Source: Dethiosulfovibrio russensis
GTDB taxonomy: Bacteria; Synergistota; Synergistia; Synergistales; Dethiosulfovibrionaceae
Direction of reading: 5' to 3'
Length of the DNA stretch: 64,000 bases
Assembly: GCF_021568855.1 (NCBI RefSeq)
Contig: NZ_JAKGUG010000001.1
Span: forward strand, 62,001 to 126,000
This document shows, piece after piece, positions 25,391 through 33,810 of the stretch. The notes beneath the pieces were generated by a model. The model was not told where the DNA came from. It worked only from the letters and a program-made list of their open reading frames with translations, and made no database searches. Both the position numbers and the translations under genes were made by a program. Numbering within the stretch: position 1 is the first letter of the stretch; every line of letters begins with the position of its first letter.

Positions 25391-26221
25391 ATGGCTAAGG
25401 TTACTATGGCCGATGTCGCCAGAGAGACGCAGGTCAACAAGGCGACGGTTAGCAGAGCGCTTAAAGGCGATCCCAGAATATCCCTAGCTACAAGAGAAAA
25501 GGTCTGGGAAGCTGCAAAGAAACTCGGCTATCGGGTAGACACTGTCGCCAGAGGACTTTCCAGTCGGAGAACCGACGTTGTCGGGGTGGTCCTGCGCGAT
25601 CTGGGGGAAAGCTGGGTGGGATCCTTCCTCTCCGGAGTGGAGAGGGTTCTGGCCAGGCATCGTATGGAGATGTTGGTAAAAGAGGCCAACGATCTGGATG
25701 CCTCGTCCAGGTCCGCATATCAACGGTTGTTGGATAGAAAGGTGGATGGAGTTATCTGGGCATCGGATGCGCCTTTCCCCTCCGGCGAGGATGGCATCCC
25801 TTCGGTGATCGTCGGTAATGGGGAGGGCGATCCCTCCATGAGGGTCCTTCTGGACGAGGAGGTGATCTCTCGAAATGTCCTCTCCTTTGCCGGTGGACGT
25901 CCCGTCTCGTATAGAGGCGGGGATCGTCCTTTTTTCCCCTTTCTGGAAGGGCTATCCTCTATCGGAAGAGAAGATGGGATGGTCCTATGGGATGGAGATC
26001 TTCCGTCTCTAGACAACCTGGCTGAGGGGATCCTCCTGTGTGGGGATCGTTCGATTTTGGCCCCTTTAATGGTTCCTCATCTGCCCTGGCCGGCTTTCGA
26101 TATGGGGCATCTTTCCGCAAGAGGTCTTATCAACGTAGTAAGGGAAAAGGGCGTCAGGCCAAAAGAGATAAAGGTATCGTCTGGCATAGTAGGGGTGGAG
26201 AGAAGCGATTTGGGATATTGA
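25391..26221 (+). CDS. LacI-family regulator with shortened sensor domain
   Basis: Residues 1-60 form a textbook LacI/PurR DNA-binding domain: VTMADVARETQVNKATVSRA, RISLATREKVWEAAKKLGYR and hinge-helix VARGLSSRRTDVVGVV. The remaining 215 residues look like a reduced periplasmic-binding-type core, with the total at 276 instead of about 330-340. It ends in the SSGIVGVERSDLGY element that normally comes after the full core. It may respond to an unknown small ligand or none. It lies 12 bases after the transpeptidase gene, so the two are probably cotranscribed. Confidence 0.85.
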   Translation: MAKVTMADVARETQVNKATVSRALKGDPRISLATREKVWEAAKKLGYRVDTVARGLSSRRTDVVGVVLRDLGESWVGSFLSGVERVLARHRMEMLVKEANDLDASSRSAYQRLLDRKVDGVIWASDAPFPSGEDGIPSVIVGNGEGDPSMRVLLDEEVISRNVLSFAGGRPVSYRGGDRPFFPFLEGLSSIGREDGMVLWDGDLPSLDNLAEGILLCGDRSILAPLMVPHLPWPAFDMGHLSARGLINVVREKGVRPKEIKVSSGIVGVERSDLGY

Positions 26222-26237
26222 AAATCTATCTCAACTC

Positions 26238-26266
26238 TTGACGAGGAGACGGATGGACCTTATAAC
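26238..26266 (+). promoter_or_regulatory. Sigma-70-type promoter for mrp
   Basis: TTGACG (26238-26243) and TATAAC (26261-26266) are separated by exactly 17 bases, the best promoter match in the window. Transcription would start near 26273, about 30 bases ahead of the mrp start codon, which is preceded by AGGAG. Confidence 0.65.
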
Positions 26267-26305
26267 AGGACTCAGTATATCGTTGCGAGGAGATGAGGAC
26301 GAAAA

Positions 26306-27124
26306 ATGGATCAGGAAAACCAGTGTAGCGGGAGTTGCGATAGCTGTTCCAGCAAGGAGAGCTGTCCCGATTTCCCTAAACCTACCAAGAAAGACGTCTG
26401 CAAGGTAATAGCGGTGGGTAGCGGTAAGGGCGGGGTTGGGAAAAGCTCCGTTGCAGCCCTCCTTGCCGTTGCTTTGGCAAAAAGAGGGGATTCCGTAGGA
26501 GTTCTCGACGCGGACATAACGGGTCCGTCCATACCTAAACTGTTCGGTATCACCGAACGTCCCAAGGGAGACGAGTCGGGAAAGATCATCCCTCCCAAAA
26601 CCGAGAAGCTGGGCATATCGATCATGTCCATGAATCTATTGCTGGACGATCCCAAGGCTCCGGTCGTATGGAGAGGTCCTCTCATAGGAGGAGTCGTAAA
26701 GCAGTTTTGGGACGATGTGGAGTGGGGAAAGCTAGATTGGTTGGTGGTAGACCTCCCACCCGGGACGGCGGACGCACCTCTGACGGTGATGCAGACTATC
26801 GCTCTCGATGGGATGGTTATAGTCACGACCCCTCAGGAACTTTCCGCTTTAATAGTGGGAAAACAGGCCAGGCTTGCCGAGATGATGAAGGTTCCGATAT
26901 TGGGGATAGTGGAGAACATGAGTTACGTCAAATGTCCTAAATGCGGTGAGATACTCAATGTATTCGGTCCAAGTCATTCCGAGGAGATAGAAAAGGCTTT
27001 CGGAATATCTACGATAGCGAAAATTCCCGTGACCGATGGGTTCGCCGCCATGGCAGACGACGGAACTATCGAGAGTTTTTCCGACGAGGCAGTCCTTGGG
27101 GCTTTGGTGGACGGGATCCTTTAA
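26306..27124 (+). CDS. mrp: Mrp/NBP35-type iron-sulfur carrier ATPase
   Basis: A P-loop ATPase of 272 residues of the Mrp/Nbp35/ApbC family, which binds and transfers iron-sulfur clusters. The N terminus has a cysteine cluster (CSGSCDSCSSKESC). The deviant Walker A is VGSGKGGVGKSSVAALLA (about 33-50). VVDLPPGTADAPLTVMQT and the C-terminal cluster-binding YVKCPKCGE are also present. A promoter with a 17-base spacer lies just upstream, and a strong terminator follows. Confidence 0.94.
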   Translation: MDQENQCSGSCDSCSSKESCPDFPKPTKKDVCKVIAVGSGKGGVGKSSVAALLAVALAKRGDSVGVLDADITGPSIPKLFGITERPKGDESGKIIPPKTEKLGISIMSMNLLLDDPKAPVVWRGPLIGGVVKQFWDDVEWGKLDWLVVDLPPGTADAPLTVMQTIALDGMVIVTTPQELSALIVGKQARLAEMMKVPILGIVENMSYVKCPKCGEILNVFGPSHSEEIEKAFGISTIAKIPVTDGFAAMADDGTIESFSDEAVLGALVDGIL

Positions 27125-27136
27125 TTTAGAGAGGTC

Positions 27137-27175
27137 GACCGAGAGCCTCCCTCTAAGGATGGCTCTCGGTCTTTT
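27137..27175 (+). terminator. Rho-independent terminator after mrp
   Basis: A perfect 11-bp stem GACCGAGAGCC / GGCTCTCGGTC (27137-27147 with 27161-27171) and a 13-base loop, followed by TTTT. The stop codon of the convergent minus-strand gene (27153) falls inside its loop. Confidence 0.85.
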
Positions 27176-28355
27176 GATTGGGCGTGTTTGTGTTTCCGAC
27201 GGGGGAGAATTCCTCCTCCTCTGTCAGGTTTTCCTCGAGCTGTTTCATTACAGTGTGGTAGTCTACTTTTTCGTTACCGCTACAGTGGTATAGGCTGGTG
27301 AATATCACGGCAGAGACCGATCCCTTTTCCTCGAACTCATCCCTGATGTCGTCCGGTAACTTTTTTATTTTGGATGCGGCCACCTTTGCTCCGGCGTTCG
27401 GGGTTTCAGGCAAGAGTATCAGAAAGTATCCGTTGCCTATAAAAAATCCGAGATCGCACTCTCTTGTGTGTCTTTTTACGAATGCCCCATACTCGTTGAG
27501 GATTTGTTCTTCCCATATTTTATCGGCTGACTCTCCTCCATCGTAACGGAAGGATAACCGGATCATCACTATGGAAAGCCATCTTCTGTATCTTACGGAT
27601 CTCTTTATCTCCGATGGGGCCATGATATCGGCGTATGTATGGGAGTAGAGGCCTGTGGGTTTGTGTATCATGTCGTTGTCCTTCGTGTCCTTGCTCGATT
27701 CGGGGGATTCTATTTCCTCTACCAAACATATAAGTTGGGACTCGTCTAGATTCTTTCTCAGGACTTGCCAGCCCTTGCCTCCTATATCCACTCGATCCAT
27801 ATCCTCGGGGAATATATTTCCAGCGCTTTGTCCCAGCAGAAGTTCTTCGTTTACATCCAGCAGTCGTGCCATGTCATCGTTGATGGAGAGGATGTTCCCA
27901 TCTGGGTCGATGTCCAGGGAGGGCAAAGGGATCTCCCTCGAGATGCCTTTTTTTTTCTCCACAGCTGGAGGTCTCTCTTTATCACTGGGGTTTAGCGCTG
28001 AAATAACTTTTTGCAGGAGCGATATCGTTCCTGCAAAAGACATGGCCAATCCTACCCAGGAAAGACCGTAAGGGGCTCCCATTCCGAGGGGCAGAACCAG
28101 CAGAGCTATCCCTTGAGCCAGTAACTGTAGTGGGAATAATCCTAGAGTGACCTTCCTCATGAGACATATGGCGTAACCCGACGATATCGAGAGATATATC
28201 AGGGCTACGAACAGCCAAAAAGTAGCTCCCATATATAACCTGTTGGAGGGGTCGGAGAAAGGAAGCAGAGCGAGGATTATCATCATGGTCGGGATCGGCG
28301 GGATGGACAACCATGAACCCGATTTTTGTCTAGCCTTGTCTTGGGATGACATCAT
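27153..28355 (-). CDS. Membrane protein with PAS-like and degenerate GGDEF domain
   Basis: About 400 residues from the ATG at 28355, which forms an ATGA overlap with the upstream MBL gene and has a GGAG before it. The first 150 residues contain about four membrane helices (for instance PTMMIILALLPFSD and LFVALIYLSISSGYAI). A PAS-like region follows (PSLDIDPDGNILSINDDMAR). The C-terminal domain resembles a GGDEF fold: PTGLYSHTYADIM, RYRRWLSIVMIRLSF, then FFIGNGYFLILLPET where the GG(D/E)EF signature should lie. The signature is lost, so cyclic-di-GMP synthesis is unlikely; a binding or signalling role is possible. Confidence 0.7.
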   Translation of the reverse strand: MMSSQDKARQKSGSWLSIPPIPTMMIILALLPFSDPSNRLYMGATFWLFVALIYLSISSGYAICLMRKVTLGLFPLQLLAQGIALLVLPLGMGAPYGLSWVGLAMSFAGTISLLQKVISALNPSDKERPPAVEKKKGISREIPLPSLDIDPDGNILSINDDMARLLDVNEELLLGQSAGNIFPEDMDRVDIGGKGWQVLRKNLDESQLICLVEEIESPESSKDTKDNDMIHKPTGLYSHTYADIMAPSEIKRSVRYRRWLSIVMIRLSFRYDGGESADKIWEEQILNEYGAFVKRHTRECDLGFFIGNGYFLILLPETPNAGAKVAASKIKKLPDDIRDEFEEKGSVSAVIFTSLYHCSGNEKVDYHTVMKQLEENLTEEEEFSPVGNTNTPNQKTESHP

Positions 28356-29161
28356 ATCTCCATCTTGGTGCCTGAGGAGGCCCAGACCACGTCTGTATAG
28401 CGGCTGGCCATTTGACTGGCAGCGTAAAATCCGGTGCAATGACAGGGACGCCATCTCTCGACGGGGGCTTTGTCGAAGGAATGAGCCATGGCGGACCATG
28501 TATCGGAAGTCATCCCTCCTAGGTGCATCCCTCCTATGACGGTGTCGACAGACGTTAGATCGAACTCCTCCATGGCGTAGCGCAGGATATTAAGTACTCC
28601 GGAATGAGCGCATCCCAGCACGATAGAAGGCCCTTGCGATCCGAACGCAAGTAGCGACATGTCGTCGTGAAAGGGGTCCTCTATCCAGGAGTCTCCTTGT
28701 GGAACGACAAGCCTGGAGGTCCTGAGGGTTAGATTCGGATCTCTTTTTTCCGCCGGTACCGAGAATGCCCACAGGTTCGGAAGGATCTCCGTCGGTCTTT
28801 TTATCGGTCGAAAATCTCTGCGTTCAAGATCCAGATCGAGACCGATGAAGCATTCTCCCCGAGAGGTTTTTCTGTAGTGAGGAGCCATAATGGACGAGCT
28901 TCCCCATATAGGAAGATCGGGGCGCCTCCATAGCAGCTGAGGGGCCCCGCCGCAGTGGTCGTAGTGACCGTGGCTCAGGGCCAGTCCGTCGATAGCGTCT
29001 ATAGATACGTCTAGTTCCGACAGGTTGTGCATCAGGGAATGTCCCTGTCCGGTATCCCATAGTAGAGAGCCTCTGGGGGTCTCGAGAAAGAAACTCAGCC
29101 CGTGTTCTCCCCATAGGTTTGACGAGCCGCATAGATTGTCCACGATTACCGTTATACGCAT
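28352..29161 (-). CDS. Metallo-beta-lactamase-fold hydrolase
   Basis: A 269-residue MBL-fold protein related to the dihydropterin/methanopterin-type group. The metal motif LALSHGHYDHCGGAPQL is clear, with VLGCAHSGVLNILRYA and GGMHLGG supplying later ligands. The start at 29161 was chosen over 29167 and 29206 because GAGGGG lies 8 bases before it and only 2 bases before 29167. The substrate is unknown. It overlaps the next minus-strand gene by 4 bases. Confidence 0.82.
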   Translation of the reverse strand: MRITVIVDNLCGSSNLWGEHGLSFFLETPRGSLLWDTGQGHSLMHNLSELDVSIDAIDGLALSHGHYDHCGGAPQLLWRRPDLPIWGSSSIMAPHYRKTSRGECFIGLDLDLERRDFRPIKRPTEILPNLWAFSVPAEKRDPNLTLRTSRLVVPQGDSWIEDPFHDDMSLLAFGSQGPSIVLGCAHSGVLNILRYAMEEFDLTSVDTVIGGMHLGGMTSDTWSAMAHSFDKAPVERWRPCHCTGFYAASQMASRYTDVVWASSGTKMEI

Positions 29162-29348
29162 ATCCATATCCCCTCGTTCTGTCTTTTGATCCAACCAGGA
29201 AGTCATTATCTCATATTTCTCTCAGGATAGATGATTTCACGTGGTCATATATAACCGATCATACATCAGACTATGGTATTTTGGAGGATCTCGGGTACAA
29301 TGGTCAAGCGACTTCTCCAGAAAAAGAACAAGAAAGTAGGGACCTTTT

Positions 29349-30440
29349 ATGAAACTCGGAATAGTGGGCTTGCCCAACGTAGGCAAGAGCACCCTTTTCA
29401 ACGCTATAACCTCCGCAGGGGCGGAGGCCTCGAATTATCCTTTCTGCACCATAGAACCGAACGTGGGAGTTGTCTCCGTTCCGGACGAAAGGCTGAGCGT
29501 GCTGTCCAAGATGTTCAACTCGGCGAAGATAACCCCTGCTACAGTGGAGTTCTTCGACATAGCCGGTCTGGTTCGCGGAGCCAGTAAAGGTGAGGGATTG
29601 GGCAATACGTTTCTCTCCCATATCAGAGAGGTGAACGCCATAGTCCACGTCGTTCGTTGCTTCGAAGACGACAATATCGTTCACGTGGACGGTTCGGTCG
29701 ATCCCATAAGGGACATAGAGACGATTGAGTTGGAGCTGGTTTTCTCCGATCTAGAGATGATAGAACGACACCGGACAAAGACGGAGCGAAACGCCAGGAA
29801 CGATAAATCCCTTCGTCCATATCTGGAATTGGTCGGCAAGGTTCAGGAAAAGCTTGAGGCGGGCAAGATGGTCCGAGCCATGGATCTTACCGATGACGAG
29901 AGGAAGGAACTTAGAGGACTTGGACTCCTTACGGATAAGCCGGTTATCTATGTGGCAAATGTCTCGGAGGACGATGTCTCCGATTCGCAAGGTAACGCCC
30001 ACGTTGTATCCGTAAAGGAGTATGCCGACAGGTTCGACTGCGAGGTAGTCACTATATGTGCCAGGATAGAGGCGGAGGTGGCCGAGCTGCCGGAGGAGGA
30101 GAAAGGGGAGTTTTTAGCCGAATTGGGACTTGCGGAATCCGGTCTGGATCGGCTGGTCAAGGCTGGCTATCGCCTGTTGGGGTTGATATCTTTCCTCACC
30201 GCCGGAGAAAAGGAGTCCAGGGCATGGACCATAAAGAGAGGCGATAGGGCCCCTCAAGCCGCAGGGACGATACATACGGATTTCGAGAGAGGTTTCATAA
30301 AGGCTCAGGTGGTGGCATACGATGCACTGATACGATGCGGAAGCCTGGCCGAGGCCAAGGCTGGAGGTCTGGTTCGCATGGAGGGTAAGGACTACGTCAT
30401 GCAGGACGGAGACGTGGTCGAGTTCAGGTTCAACGTTTAA
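29349..30440 (+). CDS. ychF: Redox-regulated ATPase YchF
   Basis: A universally conserved Obg-family P-loop protein of 363 residues (usual length about 363) that binds ATP and the ribosome. LGIVGLPNVGKSTLFNAIT is the P-loop. FFDIAGLVRGASKGEGLGN is the G3/Obg segment, and the C-terminal TGS domain ends with KAGGLVRMEGKDYVMQDGD. The G4 motif is altered, as is normal for YchF. Two more genes follow closely in the same direction. Confidence 0.97.
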   Translation: MKLGIVGLPNVGKSTLFNAITSAGAEASNYPFCTIEPNVGVVSVPDERLSVLSKMFNSAKITPATVEFFDIAGLVRGASKGEGLGNTFLSHIREVNAIVHVVRCFEDDNIVHVDGSVDPIRDIETIELELVFSDLEMIERHRTKTERNARNDKSLRPYLELVGKVQEKLEAGKMVRAMDLTDDERKELRGLGLLTDKPVIYVANVSEDDVSDSQGNAHVVSVKEYADRFDCEVVTICARIEAEVAELPEEEKGEFLAELGLAESGLDRLVKAGYRLLGLISFLTAGEKESRAWTIKRGDRAPQAAGTIHTDFERGFIKAQVVAYDALIRCGSLAEAKAGGLVRMEGKDYVMQDGDVVEFRFNV

Positions 30441-30457
30441 AGAAGGGAATGGTAGAT

Positions 30458-30886
30458 ATGCAGCAGATCAGTTTGGATGAAATCCTATCGGCCGTACTGT
30501 CCAGGATGGACGGTCTTGCGGCCTCGGAAGAAAATTTGAAGAGCAAGTTCAACATAATGGGGAGGGTCCTATATCGCAAGGGGTTGCTGTCCGATCAGGA
30601 CGTGATCGACGCCATAAAGGATGAGCACCGACTTCTCGTCGAGTTAGGAGCGTTAAAAGAAGAACCGGACGAAGAGATGGTCCAGGCCATAGCAGATAGC
30701 ATGCTTCAATGGCTCAAGGGAGATGTGGAGGCTATAAAGGAGAGCATGAAGGTCTACGAGGAAAAAATGCGCCAGGCTATAGCCAAAGAGGAGAGAAAAC
30801 CCCGTATAGACGTGGCCCCCTCCTCAGCGCTAAAGCAGCTGGACCAGATGAGCGGCAATAAAAAAGGCAGCAAGCTGATCCTGTAG
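30458..30886 (+). CDS. Unknown helical protein between ychF and the capD-like gene
   Basis: I do not recognise this 142-residue protein. It looks entirely alpha-helical and soluble, with charged heptad-like stretches (LKGDVEAIKESMKVYEEKMR) and a basic, lysine-rich end. There are no cysteines and no signal peptide. The ATG at 30458 is better spaced from AAGGG than the in-frame ATG at 30449, which would leave almost no gap. It is 4 bases before the next gene and 17 after ychF, so it belongs to that operon. Confidence 0.7.
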   Translation: MQQISLDEILSAVLSRMDGLAASEENLKSKFNIMGRVLYRKGLLSDQDVIDAIKDEHRLLVELGALKEEPDEEMVQAIADSMLQWLKGDVEAIKESMKVYEEKMRQAIAKEERKPRIDVAPSSALKQLDQMSGNKKGSKLIL

Positions 30887-30890
30887 GGCT

Positions 30891-32738
30891 ATGAAGGAGA
30901 GCTGGTCGGTCCGGTTGCTTGGCAAATGGTTGGAGGTCGGCGTCAGGAACAGGTATATGTTTTTTCTGGACGTCCTTTTTTGTATCTTTGCTACGTGGCT
31001 AGGGTTTGCCCTTAGACTCTCGTTTTTTATGGACCACTTTTATGGAGATATGGTGGTCTCCGGTTTGATCTTCTCCGGTGTCTGTTCAGTGTCCTTCTAT
31101 TTGGGGGGGATATATCGTATCTATTGGCCTCAGGCCAGTCTCGAGGAATTCGCCTTGCTTTTGAGGTGCTTTCTGGTAGGTTCTTTGATATTCGTTCTCT
31201 GTCATCTCCTCCTGCCGTTCATGTTTATCCCTCGCTCCTCTCTGGCGATAACCCTTCTGAGCTGTTTTGTGCTGGTGGCGGCCTATAGAGCCTCTTGGCG
31301 CTTCTTCGTCGCAGCCCGTCACGGCCAGGATTCCTGTATCAGAACGGTCATAGTCGGAGCGGGAAATGCCGGGACCTCTCTGGCCAGGGATTTGCTTCGT
31401 AACGGAGACGAGCTTTTGCCGGTGGGGTTCGTAGACGACGACGATCAGAAAAAGGGCAAGGTCATCGCAGGTCTACCTGTCCTGGGTCCAGTTTCGGACC
31501 TGGAAAATATAATAGTGGATGAACGTATCTCCGTCGTTTTGGTCGCCATACCGTCGGCATCCAGAAAGGTCATAGGAGATATGCTGATGAGGCTTTCCTC
31601 CTTGGGCGTGGAAACCCGGGTTTTGCCGAATCTCAGGGATATCGCCGGAGGTGTAGTTACCACTACCATGCTTCGAAAGGTGCGTCTAGAGGATCTGCTG
31701 GCGAGGGATCCGGTCGAGCTGGACAGCCAGGTCATAGCTGACGTGGTTCGCCAGAGGGTGATCCTCATAACCGGAGCGGGAGGGTCTATCGGCAGCGAGA
31801 TATCCAGACAGATATGTTCATATGGACCTTCTCGTGTTCTCCTTCTGGGTCATGGAGAGCACTCTATATACGGGCTTTGCGAGGAATTCAGGGAGAAAAG
31901 GGTGTCCGTCCCCTACGAACCCATCATAGCGGACGTAGCCGATTCGGACGCCATGGAGGCGGTTTTCTCCAAATGGTCGCCCTCGGTAGTCTTCCACGTT
32001 GGGGCCCATAAGCATGTTCCTCTCATGGAGGTTAATCCGAGAGAAGCTCTCCGGGTTAACGGAAAGGGGACATGGGTCTTGGCCGACCTCTGCGGGCGGT
32101 TCGGGGTGGAGCGTATGGTCATGGTCTCTACCGATAAAGCCGTAAATCCTACGAGCGTTATGGGAGCTACCAAGAGAGTCGCGGAGATCGTGGTGCAACA
32201 GGCTCAGCTGAATTACCCCGAGACCAAATACATGGCAGTTCGTTTCGGGAACGTTCTCGGCAGCAGGGGAAGCGTTGTCCCTAAGTTTGAGAAGCAAATA
32301 GAATCCGGCGGTCCTGTTACGGTGACTCACCCTGATATGAAACGCTATTTCATGATCATACCGGAGGCCGCCGGATTGGTATTGCAAGCCAGTGCCCTTG
32401 GAAAGGGCGGAGAGATATTCGTCCTGGACATGGGGGATCCCGTTAAAATAGTGGATCTGGCCGAGACGCTCATCCGTCTTCATGGTTATTCCCCGGGATC
32501 GGACATAGCCGTCGATTTTACGGGGGTCAGACCGGGAGAGAAACTCTTCGAGGAGCTTTTTTACGATCCGGACTTCGTCGACAGAACCGCTCATCCTAAA
32601 ATTTTCAGAAGCAATCTTTCGGACAAACAGTTGCCTATCGATCCGATCATATCGGAGGTGGATGTCTGTTTATCCTGCAGGGGCAACTCCACGTTGTCGA
32701 CCCTGCGTAAGTTGGTTCCAGAGTTCAACCATCCTTAG
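30891..32738 (+). CDS. Membrane-anchored nucleotide-sugar 4,6-dehydratase (CapD/PglF/FlaA1-like)
   Basis: A 615-residue polysaccharide biosynthesis protein. About four transmembrane helices occupy residues 15-135. A first Rossmann domain (VIVGAGNAGTSLARDLL, about 152-168) is followed by a second one with VILITGAGGSIGSEISRQI (about 289-307). The catalytic area has VSTDKAVNPTSVMGATKRVA, with the Met-Lys pair typical of the inverting and membrane-bound dehydratases. GNVLGSRGSVVPKF and GVRPGEKLFEELF follow. Such enzymes make UDP-4-keto-6-deoxy-HexNAc for surface glycans. It ends at a terminator. Confidence 0.9.
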   Translation: MKESWSVRLLGKWLEVGVRNRYMFFLDVLFCIFATWLGFALRLSFFMDHFYGDMVVSGLIFSGVCSVSFYLGGIYRIYWPQASLEEFALLLRCFLVGSLIFVLCHLLLPFMFIPRSSLAITLLSCFVLVAAYRASWRFFVAARHGQDSCIRTVIVGAGNAGTSLARDLLRNGDELLPVGFVDDDDQKKGKVIAGLPVLGPVSDLENIIVDERISVVLVAIPSASRKVIGDMLMRLSSLGVETRVLPNLRDIAGGVVTTTMLRKVRLEDLLARDPVELDSQVIADVVRQRVILITGAGGSIGSEISRQICSYGPSRVLLLGHGEHSIYGLCEEFREKRVSVPYEPIIADVADSDAMEAVFSKWSPSVVFHVGAHKHVPLMEVNPREALRVNGKGTWVLADLCGRFGVERMVMVSTDKAVNPTSVMGATKRVAEIVVQQAQLNYPETKYMAVRFGNVLGSRGSVVPKFEKQIESGGPVTVTHPDMKRYFMIIPEAAGLVLQASALGKGGEIFVLDMGDPVKIVDLAETLIRLHGYSPGSDIAVDFTGVRPGEKLFEELFYDPDFVDRTAHPKIFRSNLSDKQLPIDPIISEVDVCLSCRGNSTLSTLRKLVPEFNHP

Positions 32739-32764
32739 CCGGAGGATCCCTTCCGGCTTTTTTA
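32737..32764 (+). terminator. Terminator after the capD-like gene
   Basis: A stem AGCCGGA / TCCGGCT (32737-32743 with 32752-32758), extended by a G-T and a G-C pair, followed by a run of seven T. It lies at the stop of the capD-like gene and just before the convergent SYLF gene end. Confidence 0.85.
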
Positions 32765-33457
32765 TTTTCCTATCTTTATGAGTTTTTCTATCTCCTTAAG
32801 CAAGGGCTTTATCTCTTTTGAGCTTGCCTGCTTGTTGAGTATATCCGCAGGGGATATTTTCTTGCCCCAGTAGAGCTCGTTTGCGCTAGGGTCGTGATTT
32901 ATGGTGGCTCCTTCCAGCGATAGCCCGGCGAAGAGTCCTTTGCTCATGGAGTAGCTGTATATGGGGGTGTTCATGTTTATGTCCGTTGCCGCAGAGGTCC
33001 TCCTTCCTACCGGTCCCGCCGCTACGGCTACGTCGCCTCCTAATGTGAAGGTATCTCCTCTGAAGGCCTTCAGACCGTCTTCGTTTACGACTGCAAGCAC
33101 CAGTGCCGTAGACTGTACTCCTATCTGAAGACCGAAAGAGCCCCCCGCTATGTTGAAAAAGGACGGTCCGTACCATTTTCCGGTTTTTCTGTCGTGCTTA
33201 AGCAGAAGCCCCTCACCGTACTGACCCCCTAGGACGAAACCGGCCTTTACCACCGAGGGGAATATGGCGACCGCCACTCCCTTGTCTATGACCTCGCCCA
33301 TCGTTTGAGCGTCGTCCTGTCCCGACATGTTCTCTATCGTCTTTATAGCTTCGTTTATGCGATGTTCCGGTGTTTTCCCTGCCCACAGGGGACAGGACGA
33401 TGATAGTATCAGAAACGTCACCGCTATGGCTAAGATGTTTTTCCCTGCTTTAATCAC
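32762..33457 (-). CDS. SYLF-domain (Ysc84-like) exported lipid-binding protein
   Basis: A 231-residue protein with a signal peptide (residues 1-26, NILAIAVTFLILSSSCPLWA) and a SYLF/Ysc84 domain: GVAVAIFPSVVKAGFVLGG, FFNIAGGSFGLQIGVQSTALV and the closing SYSMSKGLFAGLSLEGA. This family binds phospholipids; bacterial members are exported to the envelope, with roles poorly defined. A TATAAT on the minus strand (33502-33507) and a GGGAGGG ahead of the ATG support expression of this gene. Confidence 0.88.
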   Translation of the reverse strand: MIKAGKNILAIAVTFLILSSSCPLWAGKTPEHRINEAIKTIENMSGQDDAQTMGEVIDKGVAVAIFPSVVKAGFVLGGQYGEGLLLKHDRKTGKWYGPSFFNIAGGSFGLQIGVQSTALVLAVVNEDGLKAFRGDTFTLGGDVAVAAGPVGRRTSAATDINMNTPIYSYSMSKGLFAGLSLEGATINHDPSANELYWGKKISPADILNKQASSKEIKPLLKEIEKLIKIGK

Positions 33458-33501
33458 TGGTATTCCCTCCCTTGGATTGGGTTGTCTTATGTCCTGAGGC
33501 T

Positions 33502-33558
33502 ATTATACAATGTGCGAGCTCTACCATGGACCATTCCTTCGGTCTGCTGTGATATAAT
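33502..33558. promoter_or_regulatory. Divergent -10 boxes for the SYLF gene and 6S RNA
   Basis: A TATAAT on the minus strand (33502-33507) serves the SYLF gene, and a TATAAT on the plus strand at 33553-33558 sits just before the 6S RNA. Neither has a clear TTGACA-like -35 box at 17 bases. Confidence 0.5.
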
Positions 33559-33561
33559 GTT

Positions 33562-33750
33562 GCCGAAATCGAGGAAACCTGCGGTGTGCGTGATCATGTC
33601 CTACGTCTTGAGCCAACACTCGAGCCATGTAGGGCTGAGTCCGAACCGGTCTATGAGGCGGTTTTCCGCTTCAGACGCCCAGGCTCGGTAAGCCCCTTTC
33701 TAGGTAGGATCGGGTCAAGACAATCATGACACGGCACTGCGGGCTACCAA
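33562..33750 (+). ncRNA. ssrS: 6S RNA (ssrS)
   Basis: The segment begins just after a TATAAT box and contains the strongly conserved 6S elements: CCTGCGGTGTGCGTG near the 5' end, GTCTTGAGCC, and on the 3' side GGGTCAAGAC and CACTGCGGG. GTCTTGA (33609-33615) pairs with TCAAGAC (33715-33721), and the flanking segments pair around an open centre, giving the long rod with a central bubble that mimics an open promoter and binds RNA polymerase. The limits are approximate. A terminator follows at once. Confidence 0.87.
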
Positions 33751-33758
33751 CTTTATAC

Positions 33759-33786
33759 GGCGCTGAGCTGTGCTCGGCGCCCTTTT
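33759..33786 (+). terminator. Terminator of 6S RNA
   Basis: A 10-bp GC-rich stem GGCGCTGAGC / GCTCGGCGCC with a three-base loop and a TTTT tail directly after the 6S sequence. It lies 25 bases before the next start codon. Confidence 0.85.
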
Positions 33787-33810
33787 CGTATCTGCTGGGG
33801 AGGCCTGTTC

